Shown here: positions 8,649 to 17,913 of the stretch, piece by piece | Numbering within the stretch: position 1 is the stretch's first letter | Layout: the number at the start of each line of letters is the position of its first letter | Assembly (NCBI RefSeq): GCF_035825295.1 | Contig: NZ_JAYMGI010000002.1 | Location: forward strand, 1,488,001 to 1,552,000 | Length of the DNA: 64,000 nt | Direction: 5' to 3' | DNA from: Actinacidiphila sp. DG2A-62 | GTDB lineage: Bacteria > Actinomycetota > Actinomycetes > Streptomycetales > Streptomycetaceae | Made by a program: the position numbers and the translations under genes | Notes under the pieces: generated by a model | What the model was told of the DNA's origin: nothing | The model's database searches: none | What the model saw: only the letters and a program-made list of their open reading frames with translations

Positions 8649-10303
8649 TCACCGGCCCAGCGCCTTCAGCTCGCGCCGCAGGATCTTGCCGGTGGCGGTC
8701 TTCGGCAGCTCGCCGAGCACCTCGACCTCGCGCGGGTACTTGAACGCCGCCAGCCGCTCCCTGCAGTACGCGACCAGCTCCGCCGCGTCGGCCCGCGCGT
8801 CCGGGCGCAGGCTGACGTACGCCTTCACGCTCTCGCCGCGGTAGGCGTCCGGCACGCCCACGACCGCGGCCTCGCGCACCGCCGGGTGGGTGTACAGGAC
8901 GTCCTCGACCTCGCGGGGCCACACCTTGAATCCGGACGCGTTGATCATGTCCTTCTTGCGGTCGACCACGTAGAGCCAGCCGTCCTCGTCCATGAAGCCG
9001 ATGTCGCCGGTGAGCAGTTCGCCGCCGGGGAGGGCGGCCTCGGACTCCCGCGGCCGGTTCCAGTAGCCGGGGACGACCATCGGTCCGCTCACCGCGATCT
9101 CGCCGGTCTCGCCGAACGGCACCTCGGCGCCCGCGTCGTCCAGGATCCTGACCATCGTGCCGGGGCCGGGCACGCCGACCGCGAGCGTCCCCGAGGCGGG
9201 GTCGACCGGCGCCTCCCGGCCGGGCGGGACGCTCGCGCAGGGCGCGGTGCACTCGGTGAGACCGTAGCCGTTGGCCAGGTACAGCCCGCCGCTGCGCTCG
9301 CGGAACGCCTCGACCACCGCCGGCGGCAGCGGCGCGCCGCCGGAGGAGATCAGCCGGAACGACGCGAAGTCCGCGGCGGTCGCGTCCGGCCGGGCCAGCA
9401 GCGCCATGAACGCGGTGGACGGGCCGACGGTGTACACCGGCCGGTGCTCGCGGAAGGCGTCCAGGACCACGCCCGGCTCGAAGCGGTACGCCAGCGCCAC
9501 CGTGTGGCCGCCGGCCAGCGCCGCGGCGAGCTGGCAGACCATGCCGGTGATGTGGAACAGCGGCGCGAGCGCGAAGTACACCGCGTCGTCGTCGAAGCCC
9601 TGGACGCGCACCTGGCGGTGGGCGTTGAAGGAGATGTTGCCGTGGGTGTTGAGCGCGCCCTTGGGGTGGCCGCTGGTGCCGGAGGTGTAGCTGACCAGCG
9701 CGGTGTCGGCGGCGGCCGGCAGCGGCACGTCGGGGCGGGGCCGGCGGCGGCGCGGGCGGCGGCGAGCAGGTCCTCGGCGTCGTCCGCGGGCAGCCGCCCG
9801 CCGCTCAGCACACGGGCGTCGTCGCGGGTCTGCAGGTCGTACTCGCTGGCGGTCAGCGCGATCGCGACGCCGGCGCCGGCCGCCGCGCGGCGCACGTAGG
9901 CGTCCCAGGCGCGCTCGGAGCAGACGACGCCCGCGGCGCCGGAGTCGGCGAGGACGTACGCCAGCTCCTGTTCCTTGTACATCGGGTTGACCGGGACCAC
10001 CGCGCCGCCCGCCTTCCACGCGGCGAGGACGGCGACGGCGAACTGCGGCGTGTTCTGCAGCATGACCGCGAGCCGGTCGCCGGGTGAAAAGCCGCCCGCG
10101 CGCAGGTGCCGGGCCAGGCCGTCGGACAGCGCGTCCAGGTCGCCGTAGCCGAGGACGCCGTCGAAGTAGCGCAGCGCGGGGTGGCCGGGGGCGCGCTCGG
10201 CATGCGCGAGGAAGGCGTGCAGCACGGACGGCGGGTAGGCGGTGTCCTGCCGCTGCTCGGGGGTGAAGTGCTTGAGCCAGGGGCGGTCGGCGTAGGCGGT
10301 CAT
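8649..10303 (-). CDS. Long/medium-chain acyl-CoA synthetase (AMP-forming), apparent frameshift
   Basis: A ligase of the ANL superfamily of about 551 codons that activates a carboxylic acid to its CoA thioester. The N-terminal half (from MTAYADRPWL, ATG 10303) reads in one frame up to about 9742. The C-terminal half continues in another frame from RPDVPLPAAADTALVSYTSG. The latter holds the AMP-binding P-loop SYTSGTSGHPKG, NGYGLTECT, GELLTGDIGFMDEDGWLYVVDRKKDMI and PKTATGKILRREL. Adding one C in the run at 9731-9742 restores G-P-R-P-D and a full protein. The start overlaps the SDR stop (ATGA at 10300-10303), so the two genes are translationally coupled. Read as given it is broken; I favour a sequence error. 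Confidence 0.85.
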
Positions 10304-11142
10304 GCGGGCCCTTCCGTGGAGCGGTCCTGGGCGGGAGCGGAAGCGGCGGGGGCGGCTTGAGCGTGGGCGGTCTGCGCCTGGAGCGCCTCGTAGCCGCGCT
10401 GCAGCTTGTTCATGCCGCCGAGCCAGCGTTCGGGCTCGGCGGCGCGCGCCGCGTAGTAACCGGCCACCTCCGGGTGCGGCAGGATCAGGAAGCGCTCGGC
10501 GGCGATGCCGTCGAGGACCGCGCGGGCGACGTCCTCCGGCTCGATCGCGGTGGGCCTGAGCACCAGGTCGCCGGCCGGTCCTGTGGAGTCGAGCATCGCG
10601 GTGCGCACGCCCTGCGGGCAGACCGCGTGGACGCGCACGCCGCGGTGCCGGTAGGTCAGCGACAGCCACTCGGCGAAGGCCAGCGCGCCGTGCTTGGTCA
10701 CCGAGTACGGCGCCGCGCCGATCATGGTCAGCAGCCCGGCGGCCGAGACGGTGGACACGAAGCGGCCCTCGCCGCGCTCCAGCCACTCGGGCAGCAGCGC
10801 GCGGGCGGCCCGGACGTGGGCCATGACGTTGACGTCCCAGGCCAGTTCCCAGGCCGCGTCGTCGGCCTCGGGGCCGCCCCCGGTGCCGACTCCGGCGTTG
10901 GCGCAGAAGACGTCGATCCGGCCGCCGAGCGCGGTGCGGGCGGCGGGTACGACGGTCGAGGCGTCGCCGGGCACGACGGTGGCGCCGATCCCGTCGGCGG
11001 TCCTGCGGGCGGCGTCCGCGTCGAGGTCGTTGACCGCGACCCGGGCGCCCTCGGCGGCGAACGCGCGGGCGAGCGCCGCCCCGATGCCCCCGCCGGCTCC
11101 CGTGACGACCACCCGGGCGTCGCGCAGCGCTTCCACGGCCAC
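10300..11142 (-). CDS. SDR-family NAD(P)-dependent oxidoreductase
   Basis: A 280-aa classical short-chain dehydrogenase. The cofactor motif TGAGGGIG is at residues 14-21 and the acidic NDLDADAA loop suggests NAD preference. The NAG block appears as CANAGVG. The catalytic Ser is in STVSAAG and Tyr-x3-Lys is in PYSVTKHG. The start is the GTG at 11142, with AAGGAG 9 bp upstream. It is first in an operon with the acyl-CoA synthetase (4-bp overlap), behind a TetR-type site at 11212-11227. Inferred role: oxidation of a hydroxyacyl intermediate. The C-terminal 30 residues are Ala/Gln-rich and poorly conserved in appearance. Confidence 0.88.
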   Translation of the reverse strand: MAVEALRDARVVVTGAGGGIGAALARAFAAEGARVAVNDLDADAARRTADGIGATVVPGDASTVVPAARTALGGRIDVFCANAGVGTGGGPEADDAAWELAWDVNVMAHVRAARALLPEWLERGEGRFVSTVSAAGLLTMIGAAPYSVTKHGALAFAEWLSLTYRHRGVRVHAVCPQGVRTAMLDSTGPAGDLVLRPTAIEPEDVARAVLDGIAAERFLILPHPEVAGYYAARAAEPERWLGGMNKLQRGYEALQAQTAHAQAAPAASAPAQDRSTEGPA

Positions 11143-11211
11143 GGCGTGTCTCCTTCGACTCGGCGATCCTCCCGGCCGCGGCGCCCGAGGGACGGCGCGA
11201 CCTCCGCTCGC

Positions 11212-11227
11212 ATACTAAGCGGTCGGT
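11212..11227 (-). promoter_or_regulatory. TetR-type operator/promoter of the SDR-acyl-CoA synthetase operon
   Basis: On the minus strand this reads ACCGACCGCTTAGTAT. It combines an ACCGACCGCTTAGT half-symmetric site, typical before actinobacterial acyl-CoA genes, with a TAGTAT -10-like hexamer, about 70 bp before the SDR start. The regulator is unproven; the TetR gene at 7790-8524 is the nearest candidate. Confidence 0.45.
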
Positions 11228-11323
11228 CACGCGACGGGAAGAGCGTTCGCCGGGCGCGGTCGCCCGCGTCCCCCGGACGGCCGCGGGGGCCGGGCGCGCG
11301 TGCGCCCGGCCCCCGCGTCGCCC

Positions 11324-14148
11324 TCAGCGGTGCGAGGGGAACTCCACGACCTGCTGGAAGGTCGGACGGTTCTGCCAGCTGATCCGGTCGTCGGTGACAC
11401 CGCCCAGCGGGCGCTGGACGATCGAGTCGGCGCACCACTGGTCGCCGGCCGAGCAGCCGCCGTCGTCACCGGGGTAGACGGTGCTCGCCGGGACCGCGGC
11501 GGCCTGCTTCAGCGTGGACAGCAGCACGTCGCGGCAGGCCGCCAGCTGGCCGCCGCCGCAGTACGTCTGCGCGAGCGCGCCCTGCACCGGCTGCCCCAGC
11601 ACCTTGCGCAGGTCCTTGTCCGCGTAGGACCACCAGCCGTACTGGAAGGAGCTGCCGGCGTGCGAGCCGGTCGGGCCGTGGCCGGCCGAGGGCGACTCGT
11701 CGACGGTCAGGTTCGCTTCCAGCGCGGTGTAGAGGTCGCTGCCGAGGCCGGGCTCGAACTCGCCCTGGATCAGCAGCGGCCACCACGCGTCCATCACCCG
11801 GATCGCGTCCGCGTTCGCGTACGCGTGGGAGCCGGGCGACGTCTCGTGCCGCTTGGCCCCCGCCTGGCTCCAGGCCGTCAACTGCTGGACGGCGGTGGCC
11901 TCCTGGGAGTCGGTGACCGGTGCGGTGCCGATGATCTGCAGCAGTTCGGGCAGCAGGTCCTCGCCGCGCAGGTCGGTCAGCGCCGCGTCCTCCATCGCCT
12001 TGGCCAGCGCGGAACGGGTCACGCCGCCCTGCTGGACCAGCGCCTTCACCCGGTCGTTCAGCAGGTCGGCGCGGTGCACCGAGCCGTCGCCGAAGCCGGC
12101 CGCGGTGTAGCCGGGGGCCTGCTTGTTGTTCCAACTGACGTAGTAGTCCTGGTCGATGGACTGCGGGTGCTGCGACGGCGGGGTGTAGTCCGCGGTGTTG
12201 TACGTCGGGTCCCAGCCGCGCCAGTCGTAGGCGGCCTGCGCCCACACCGGGAAGGAGGCGTCGACGCCGGTGGCGCGCACCGGGTTGGTGCCGCTGTTGT
12301 AGTAGGCGGTCTGCCGGGAGTCGGCGTAGAACCAGTTGAACGTGTAGTTGATGTTCTGCGCGGCCTGCTGGAAGGACGCCGCGTCGTGCACGAACGCCGG
12401 GTCGTTCAGCTCCTGGAAGCCCAGGATCGAGTCGGCCTCGTGCCGGTAGGAGCTGCGCAGCTGCGTGTACGCGACCGCCTTCCCGCCGATCGTGGCGCGG
12501 TACTCGACCGGGCCGTAGGCGGTGCGCCACACCTGCATCCGGTACGAGCGGCCGGCGTGGAGTCGGCGGTGGTGGGCTGCCAGGAGTTGGTCCGCTCCAG
12601 CTTCTCCATCGGCACGCAACTGCCGTGGAAAACGTAGTGCGTGGCGTCCTGGCACAGCTCGACCGCGTAGGTGTCGGTGACGTCCTGGGAGGCCGAGGTG
12701 GCGCTCCACGCGTAGTCCTGGCCGCGGCCCAGCTCGACGTACATGCCCAGGCCCGCGAAGGAGGCGCCGCGCGCGCTGATGCCGGGGCCCTGCAGTTCCT
12801 GGAGCATCAGCAGCTGCGGGGCGAAGTAGCCGGTCTGCGGGCCGAAGACGGCGACCGGGTGGCCGCTGGCGGTGTGCGCGCCGCTGACCACCAGCGCGTT
12901 GGACATGCCCTTGCGCGGCGAGGAGAACAGGTTGGACGGCAGCACGCCGGGGCTCTTGGTGGTGGACTGGGTGGCGCCGCCGGTCGCGTCGTAGACCAGC
13001 GGCTCGGGCACCACCGAGCCCGGGTCGGGCAGCGCCTCGCCCTGAGCACTGGCGGGCTTGCCCGCGTACGGGAAGCTGTGGCCGTCGTGCACGGTGGACA
13101 CGGCCTCGGGGTCGTCGCGTTCGCGGAAGGACTCCCAGACCTGGGTGCCCTTGTCGACGCCGTACTTCTGCTGCGCCGCCGCCAGCGACAGCGCGGACTG
13201 CACCTCTCCCCCGCCGCCGGTGCCGAACAGCGCGCCGATCACCGAGGCGAGCGCGATCAGGTCGGTGAGCTTGAAGGGCTCGATGGTGCCCGCGTTGGTG
13301 ATCGCGTCGACGTGCCCGGTCAGCACGTACTCGCCGGGGAAGTAACGGCCGTTCTTGGCCGCGGTGATGTACGCGTTGATGCCGTCGATGTAGGACTGCG
13401 CGTCGGCGAGCGCCTGCTGTCCGCGGGCGCCGCCCTGCTGGGAGAGCCAGTCGATCTGCGACTGGAGGTCGTCCTCGGTGTACGGGGCCTGCCGCCAGAA
13501 CTCCTGCTCCAGACCGCGGTTGGCCGCCGCACCGCCGGCGAACGACGACAACTCGCCGCGTCCGACGTGGCGGAAGAGGTCCATCAGCCACAACCGGTCC
13601 TGCGCCGCTGCGTATCCGGCCCCGAACTCGGTGCCCGAGCGGGTGGTGCCCTTGATGTGGGGGATGCCGGTCTTCTTGTCCCGGGTGATCGTGACGTCGG
13701 AGCGCGGGCTCGTCGTCGAGGCCACCTGGTCGGAAGGGACGCCGAAAAAGGAGGAGTTGAAGAAGTTCATGATGCTCGCGTCGGTCAGGCCGGGGTAGCC
13801 GTCGGCCAGCGAGGAGTAGGGGCCGAGCTGGTCCATGGTGTGCGCGGGGCGGGTGCCGAACACCTTGTTCGCCAGGATGTCGGCGAGGGTGGCGTTGCCG
13901 TTCTCGCCGGGCGGGAGGATGTCCGCGCACTGCCCGCCGCAGTAGTCGACCGTGGGGTCGGCGGCGTGCGCGGCCATCGGCAGGGGTGCGATCAGCGTCG
14001 CGCCGAGCGCGAGCAGCGCGGCGGCGGTGGCCGTGCGCAGGCGGCCGAGCCGGTGGAACCTCTGGAACGCACCTCTGAACGGTCTGCTGCGCCTGCTGAG
14101 AGGTCTGGTGCGCGTGCCGGTCGGTCGTGGGGGAGTCCGCAGCGGCAT
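11324..14148 (-). CDS. Secreted penicillin acylase-family (Ntn) amidohydrolase, apparent frameshift
   Basis: A precursor of about 942 codons with an RR-rich N-terminus and signal peptide (ATAAALLALGATLIAPLPMAAHAADP). It has an alpha-chain region (HIKGTTRSGTEFGAGYAAAQDRLWLMDLFRHVGRGELSSF), a spacer, and the likely autoprocessing site and nucleophile serine in KGMSNALVVSG near residue 415. The frame is lost near 12550-12570. Before it the protein reads TNSWQPTTADSTP; after it reads AGRSYRMQVWRTAYGPVEYR in a second frame to 11324. One added base restores a full-length protein. The start is ATG 14148 behind GAAGGAG. Family members hydrolyse penicillins, acyl-homoserine lactones or related amides; the substrate is unknown. 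Confidence 0.85.
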
Positions 14149-14280
14149 GTCTGCTCCTTCCGGGTGCCGGTGCGCGGAGGTTACCGCCGGTACGGCAGAG
14201 CCGGAAGATGAACATACGTCAACTTTTGGTGAGGGCCGGGCGGGGGCCGCGCGCGGGCGCGACGACGGCCCGTCGGCGGC

Positions 14281-15021
14281 TCAGGCGGCCCGCAGCACGA
14301 ACACGCCCCAGCCGAGATAGCGCCGGGTGTACGTCAGGTGGGTGCGGCGGGCGTGGTCGGCGAACTCGCGCATGTCCGCCGCGTCCGGGTGCCCGGGGTG
14401 GTCGCGCAGCCAGTCGGAGACGGTGAGCCACTGCGCGGCGGCGTAGCGGTCCCAGCTGTCGCCGTCGGCGAGCACCATCTCCACGAGTTCCATGCCGGCC
14501 GCCTCGAACCGGTCCAGCGTGCCGGCCAGCGAGGTGTGGTCGTCGGGCTCCATGCCCAGCGCCTCCAATGCCTCCTCGGGCGCGGGCTCGTTCCAGTAGG
14601 GCTCGCCGATCAGCATCAGCCCGCCCGGGCGCAGCGCGGGGCGCAGCAGGTCGATGGTGCCGGCCAGGCCCTGCCCGATCCAGGTCGCGCCGAGGCACGA
14701 CACGATGTCGTACGCCCGCGGTTCGGCCTCGTACGCACCGGCGTCGCCGCGCACGAAGGCGACCCGGTCGGCCACGCCCAGCTCGGCGGCGCGCGCCCTG
14801 GCCGCGGTCAGGAACACCTCGCTGACGTCCACCCCGAGGCCGCCGCTGCCGTAGCGCGCGGCCCAGCTCGCGAGCATCTCCCCTTTACCGCAGGCCAGGT
14901 CCAGATGGCGGTCGCCCGCGCGGGGGCGGCAGATCTCGCCGAGCAGCCGCAGCTTCTCCTCGGTGATCGGGTTCATGACGCGGTGCCGGGCTTCGGCGAT
15001 CTCGTGGTGGCGCAGGCTCAT
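14281..15021 (-). CDS. SAM-dependent class I methyltransferase
   Basis: A 246-aa Rossmann-fold methyltransferase. Motif I is HLDLACGKGEMLASWA (residues ~37-52), motif II region GLGVDVSEVFL, and DIVSCLGATWIGQGLAGTIDLLRPALRPGGLMLIGEPYW covers the post-I and motif III segments. The start is the ATG at 15021 (MSLRHHEIAEARHRVMNP); longer in-frame reading to 15231 is low-complexity. The small-molecule substrate cannot be told. It stands alone, ending between the penicillin acylase start region and the MaoC promoter region. Confidence 0.85.
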   Translation of the reverse strand: MSLRHHEIAEARHRVMNPITEEKLRLLGEICRPRAGDRHLDLACGKGEMLASWAARYGSGGLGVDVSEVFLTAARARAAELGVADRVAFVRGDAGAYEAEPRAYDIVSCLGATWIGQGLAGTIDLLRPALRPGGLMLIGEPYWNEPAPEEALEALGMEPDDHTSLAGTLDRFEAAGMELVEMVLADGDSWDRYAAAQWLTVSDWLRDHPGHPDAADMREFADHARRTHLTYTRRYLGWGVFVLRAA

Positions 15022-15113
15022 GGGCGCGCATGCTGCCGGATCGCGGGGCGCGGCGCAATCGACGCGGGAGAGGGCGGGGGCCGGGCCGGCCGGGAGCGGG
15101 GGCGCCCACCGGG

Positions 15114-15173
15114 GGTGAGCGCCGGTCCCGGGCGGTGAGCGCCGGTCCGGGGCGGTGAGCGCGGGTGCAGGGC
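15114..15173. repeat. Three 20-bp tandem repeats upstream of the MaoC promoter
   Basis: Units at 15114-15133, 15134-15153 and 15154-15173 follow GGTGAGCGCCGGTCCGGGGC; the third is degenerate. They lie between the divergent methyltransferase and MaoC genes, directly before the TTGACA element at 15182. Confidence 0.7.
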
Positions 15174-15181
15174 GGGGGACG

Positions 15182-15227
15182 TTGACACGCGGGGCCCGGC
15201 TGACCATGCTGCTGAGCAAGCGCTTGG
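15182..15227 (+). promoter_or_regulatory. Promoter with TetR operator for the MaoC gene
   Basis: TTGACA (15182-15187), 17-bp spacer and CATGCT (15205-15210) form a strong promoter. TGAGCAAGCGCTTGG (15213-15227, core CAAGCGCTTG palindrome) covers the expected start of transcription. The same TGAGCAAGCGCTT word lies upstream of the neighbouring TetR gene at 16499-16511, so that TetR very likely represses both. Confidence 0.72.
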
Positions 15228-15251
15228 TCAAATCAACCGGAGGCCCATCCC

Positions 15252-15716
15252 ATGCCGCAGCAGCCCCGCGTCTTCGCCTCGCTCGACGAACTGCGCTCCG
15301 CCGTGGGCGAGCAGCTCGGCTGGACCGACTGGGTTGAGATCGACCAGAAGCGCGTCGACCTGTTCGCCGAGGCCACCGGCGACCACCAGTGGATCCACGT
15401 CGACCCGGAGCGCGCGGCGAAGGGACCGTTCGGCACGACGATCGCGCACGGCTACCTCACCCTGTCGCTCATCCCGTCGCTGACGCCGCAGCTCTTCCAC
15501 GTCGAGGGCGTCACGATGGGCGTCAACTACGGCGTCAACAAGGTGCGCTTCCCCTCCACGGTCCCGGTGGGCTCGCGGCTGCGCGCGACCGCGGTGATCG
15601 CGGAGGTGAGCGAGGCGGGCGGCGGCGTGCAGCTGGTCACCCGGGTGACGATCGAACGCGAAGGCGGCGAGAAGCCGGTGTGCGTGGCGGAGACGGTGGC
15701 CCGCTTCTACCTCTGA
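15252..15716 (+). CDS. MaoC-family (R)-specific enoyl-CoA hydratase
   Basis: A 154-aa hot-dog fold hydratase. The hydratase-2 active-site block is intact: ATGDHQWIHVDPERAAKGPFGTTIAHGYLTLSL, with D44 and H49 as the catalytic pair. It hydrates trans-2-enoyl-CoA to (R)-3-hydroxyacyl-CoA. The start is ATG 15252 behind CCGGAGG. It is a single gene facing the TetR gene, which probably regulates it through the shared TGAGCAAGCGCTT operator. Confidence 0.9.
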   Translation: MPQQPRVFASLDELRSAVGEQLGWTDWVEIDQKRVDLFAEATGDHQWIHVDPERAAKGPFGTTIAHGYLTLSLIPSLTPQLFHVEGVTMGVNYGVNKVRFPSTVPVGSRLRATAVIAEVSEAGGGVQLVTRVTIEREGGEKPVCVAETVARFYL

Positions 15717-15793
15717 GCCGACGGTGTCACGGGCGGGCCCCGGCAGGCGGTGGTCCTGGGGCGGCGGCAGTTGCGAGCCGGCGGCGGTCCCAG

Positions 15794-15827
15794 GCCGACG
15801 CTAGCCCTGGGCCGACGCTAGCCCTGG
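15794..15827. repeat. 17-bp tandem duplication at the TetR stop codon
   Basis: GCCGACGCTAGCCCTGG occurs twice (15794-15810, 15811-15827). The second copy contains the TetR stop (TAG, 15818-15820), so the gene end has been duplicated into the spacer, as at gntK. Confidence 0.7.
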
Positions 15828-16447
15828 GCGGGCTCCTGCTGGGTGCGGACCATGCGCAGCACGAGGTCGGCGTAGAGCGCGCCGACCTCGTCGGGCGTCC
15901 TGCGACCCTCGGGGTTGAACCAGCGCGCCACGTCGATGCAGAGCGAGAGCACGGCCAGCGTCGTACCGGAGACGTCGGGCACGTCGAACTCGCCCGCGGT
16001 GACGCCTTCCTTGATGATCGCGCGGATCGCGTCCTCGGACTGGCGGCGCAGCGCGACGATCTCGGCATAGTGCTCGGGTGCGAGCGCGCCGAGTTCGTAC
16101 TGCACGACCCGGCCGGTGGTGTGGTGCTCGGCGTGCCAGCGGACGAAGGCGCGCACCGCGACGGCCAGCCGCTCGGTGGGCCCGCCCTCGGCGTCGCGCG
16201 CACCCGCCAGCATGTCCAGGGAGAGCCGGTGCCCGACCTTGCTGATCTGGTAGAGCAGCTCTTCCTTGGTCTTGTAGTGGATGTAGAGCGCGGCCGGGCT
16301 CATCCCGGCCCGGCCGGCGATGTCGCGGGTGGTGGTGGCGTGGTAGCCGCGCTCGGCGAACGCCTGGACCGCGGCGACCACCAGCCGCCTGGCGGCGTCG
16401 GGGGTGATGTCGCCCCACGCCTCGCCGGTTGCCGCCTCCGCAGTCAT
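15818..16447 (-). CDS. TetR/AcrR-family transcriptional regulator
   Basis: A 209-aa repressor with N-terminal HTH (VVAAVQAFAERGYHATTTRDIAGRAGMSPAALYIHYKTKEELLYQIS) and a C-terminal all-helical ligand domain. The start is ATG 16447 with GGAAGGAG 7 bp upstream. The sequence TGAGCAAGCGCTTAG lies 52 bp upstream of its start and recurs before the MaoC gene. This points to autoregulation and control of the MaoC gene, with an acyl-CoA as likely effector. Confidence 0.9.
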   Translation of the reverse strand: MTAEAATGEAWGDITPDAARRLVVAAVQAFAERGYHATTTRDIAGRAGMSPAALYIHYKTKEELLYQISKVGHRLSLDMLAGARDAEGGPTERLAVAVRAFVRWHAEHHTTGRVVQYELGALAPEHYAEIVALRRQSEDAIRAIIKEGVTAGEFDVPDVSGTTLAVLSLCIDVARWFNPEGRRTPDEVGALYADLVLRMVRTQQEPAQG

Positions 16448-16498
16448 CGCTCGCTCCTTCCAGGGGTCCGTCGACAGGATCACACCCTACCTGGAAGG

Positions 16499-16526
16499 TG
16501 AGCAAGCGCTTAGATACCGAGCGGTA
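16499..16526. promoter_or_regulatory. TetR operator plus adjacent TACCG-AG-CGGTA palindrome
   Basis: TGAGCAAGCGCTTAG (16499-16513) matches the MaoC operator. Next to it TACCGAGCGGTA (16515-16526) is a perfect inverted repeat with a 2-bp centre. Both lie upstream of the TetR gene that starts at 16447, so this short region may bind two regulators. Confidence 0.6.
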
Positions 16527-16546
16527 GCTTATGTCACGTCGCGGGG

Positions 16547-16640
16547 ACGGGTGCCTGGGCGGCGGGTGCGCGGGGCGGGGCGGGGCGGGCCGCGACGGGG
16601 CCGGGACGGGACGGGACGGGTTTGGGTCGCGACGGGGCGG
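16547..16640 (+). repeat. G-run-rich spacer (G-quadruplex-capable)
   Basis: The + strand carries many closely spaced GGG/GGGG runs, for example CGGGGCGGGGCGGGGCGGG and repeated GGGAC units around 16601-16620. It separates the end of an acyl-CoA dehydrogenase gene (-) from the TetR promoter region. It contains no gene. It could fold as a G-quadruplex or act as a transcription barrier; this is not tested. Confidence 0.5.
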
Positions 16641-17789
16641 TCAGAACGCCGACACGCCCGTCAGCGCCCGACCGATGAGCAGCTTGTGTATCTGGCTGGT
16701 GCCTTCGTACAACGTCATCACCCGGGCGTCGCGCAGCAGCTTGCCGACCGGGAACTCGTCGATGTACCCGTAGCCGCCGAAGACCTGGAGCGCGTTGTTG
16801 GCGCAGCGCACCGCCGCCTCGCTGGCGTAGAGCTTGGCGACGGAGGACTCGGTGGCGAAGGGCAGCCCGCGGTCGACGAGGTCCGCGACCCGCCAGGTGA
16901 GCATGCGCGCGGCGTCGACGTCGACCGCGATGTCGGCGAGCAGCTCCTGCACCAGCTGGCGGCCGGCGATCGGCGCGCCGAACTGCTCGCGCTCCCCCGC
17001 GTACGACACGGCCGCGTCCAGACACGCCTGGGCGATGCCGACGCAGCCGGCCGCGACCGACATCCGTCCCTTGGCCAGCGCCGACATCGCCACCGAGAAG
17101 CCCTTGCCCTCGGGGCCGAGCATCGCGGCGGCCGGCACCCTCACGCCGCCGAGCACAATCTCGGCGGTGGCCTGGCCGCGCAGCCCCAGCTTGCCGTGGA
17201 CCTCGCGGCGGATCACGCCGGGCGCGTCGGTCGGCACGAGGAACGCGCTGACGCCGCGGTGCCCCTCGCCGCCGGTGCGGGCGAAGACCAGCATGACGTC
17301 GGCCCAGGTGCCGTTGGTGATGAACATCTTGCTGCCGGAGATCACATAGCCGTCGCCCTCGCGGACGGCGCGGGTGGTGAGGTTCGCGGCATCGGAGCCG
17401 GTGCCGGGCTCGGTCAGGCCGAAACAGCCGAGCGCCTCGCCCGCGGTCAGCCGGGGCAGCCACTGCCGCTTCTGCGCCTCGTCGCCCCATTGCGCGATCG
17501 ACTTGGCGACGAGTCCGAGCGAGACCGAGACGATGCCGCGGACCGAGGAGTCGCCGCGCCCCAGTTCCTCGGTGACCAGGCAGTACGCGAGATGGTCGCC
17601 GCCCGAGCCGCCGTACTCCTCGGGGATGGTCAGCCCGAGGAAGCCGATGTCGCCGAGCTTCTTGACGATGCCGCGGTCGACGCTCTCCGCGCGGTCCCAG
17701 GCCACCGCGTGCGGCGCCACGTCGCGTGCGACGAAGTCCCTGGCCAGCGCCTTGACCGCGGCCTGCTCCTCGGACAGTTCGAGGTTCAC
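16641..17789 (-). CDS. Acyl-CoA dehydrogenase (short/medium-chain type)
   Basis: A 382-aa flavoenzyme introducing the alpha-beta double bond into acyl-CoA. Blocks: CFGLTEPGTGSDAANLTTRA (FAD/substrate loop), GSKMFITNGTWADVMLVFA, GREQ-type YAGEREQFGAPIAGRQLVQELLADIAV, ALQVFGGYGYIDEFPVGKLLRDARV, and the catalytic glutamate E362 in LYEGTSQIHKLL. The start is the GTG at 17789 (VNLELSEEQ); the upstream extension to 17870 is Arg-rich and not family-like. A divergent TetR gene and the AACTA-N7-TAGTT site (17869-17885) lie upstream, so this is the regulator's likely main target. Confidence 0.92.
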   Translation of the reverse strand: MNLELSEEQAAVKALARDFVARDVAPHAVAWDRAESVDRGIVKKLGDIGFLGLTIPEEYGGSGGDHLAYCLVTEELGRGDSSVRGIVSVSLGLVAKSIAQWGDEAQKRQWLPRLTAGEALGCFGLTEPGTGSDAANLTTRAVREGDGYVISGSKMFITNGTWADVMLVFARTGGEGHRGVSAFLVPTDAPGVIRREVHGKLGLRGQATAEIVLGGVRVPAAAMLGPEGKGFSVAMSALAKGRMSVAAGCVGIAQACLDAAVSYAGEREQFGAPIAGRQLVQELLADIAVDVDAARMLTWRVADLVDRGLPFATESSVAKLYASEAAVRCANNALQVFGGYGYIDEFPVGKLLRDARVMTLYEGTSQIHKLLIGRALTGVSAF

Positions 17790-17868
17790 TGAGCCACCCG
17801 GACCCTTCCTCTTGCGCTCCCTGCGGTCGACGCCCGCCGTCCCGGCCGACACAGGCCGTCGCCATCTC

Positions 17869-17885
17869 AACTACCAGCGCTAGTT
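17869..17885. promoter_or_regulatory. AACTA-N7-TAGTT operator in a divergent promoter region
   Basis: AACTACCAGCGCTAGTT has 5-bp inverted arms around a GC core. It lies between the acyl-CoA dehydrogenase (start 17789, -) and the TetR gene (start 17914, +). A near-identical 17-mer (AACTAACGGCGCTAGTT on the minus strand) precedes the aldehyde dehydrogenase at 22560-22576. It is the likely site of the TetR encoded at 17914. Confidence 0.68.
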
Positions 17886-17913
17886 TTTGCGCGCAGCCCC
17901 TACTATGTGCCGC

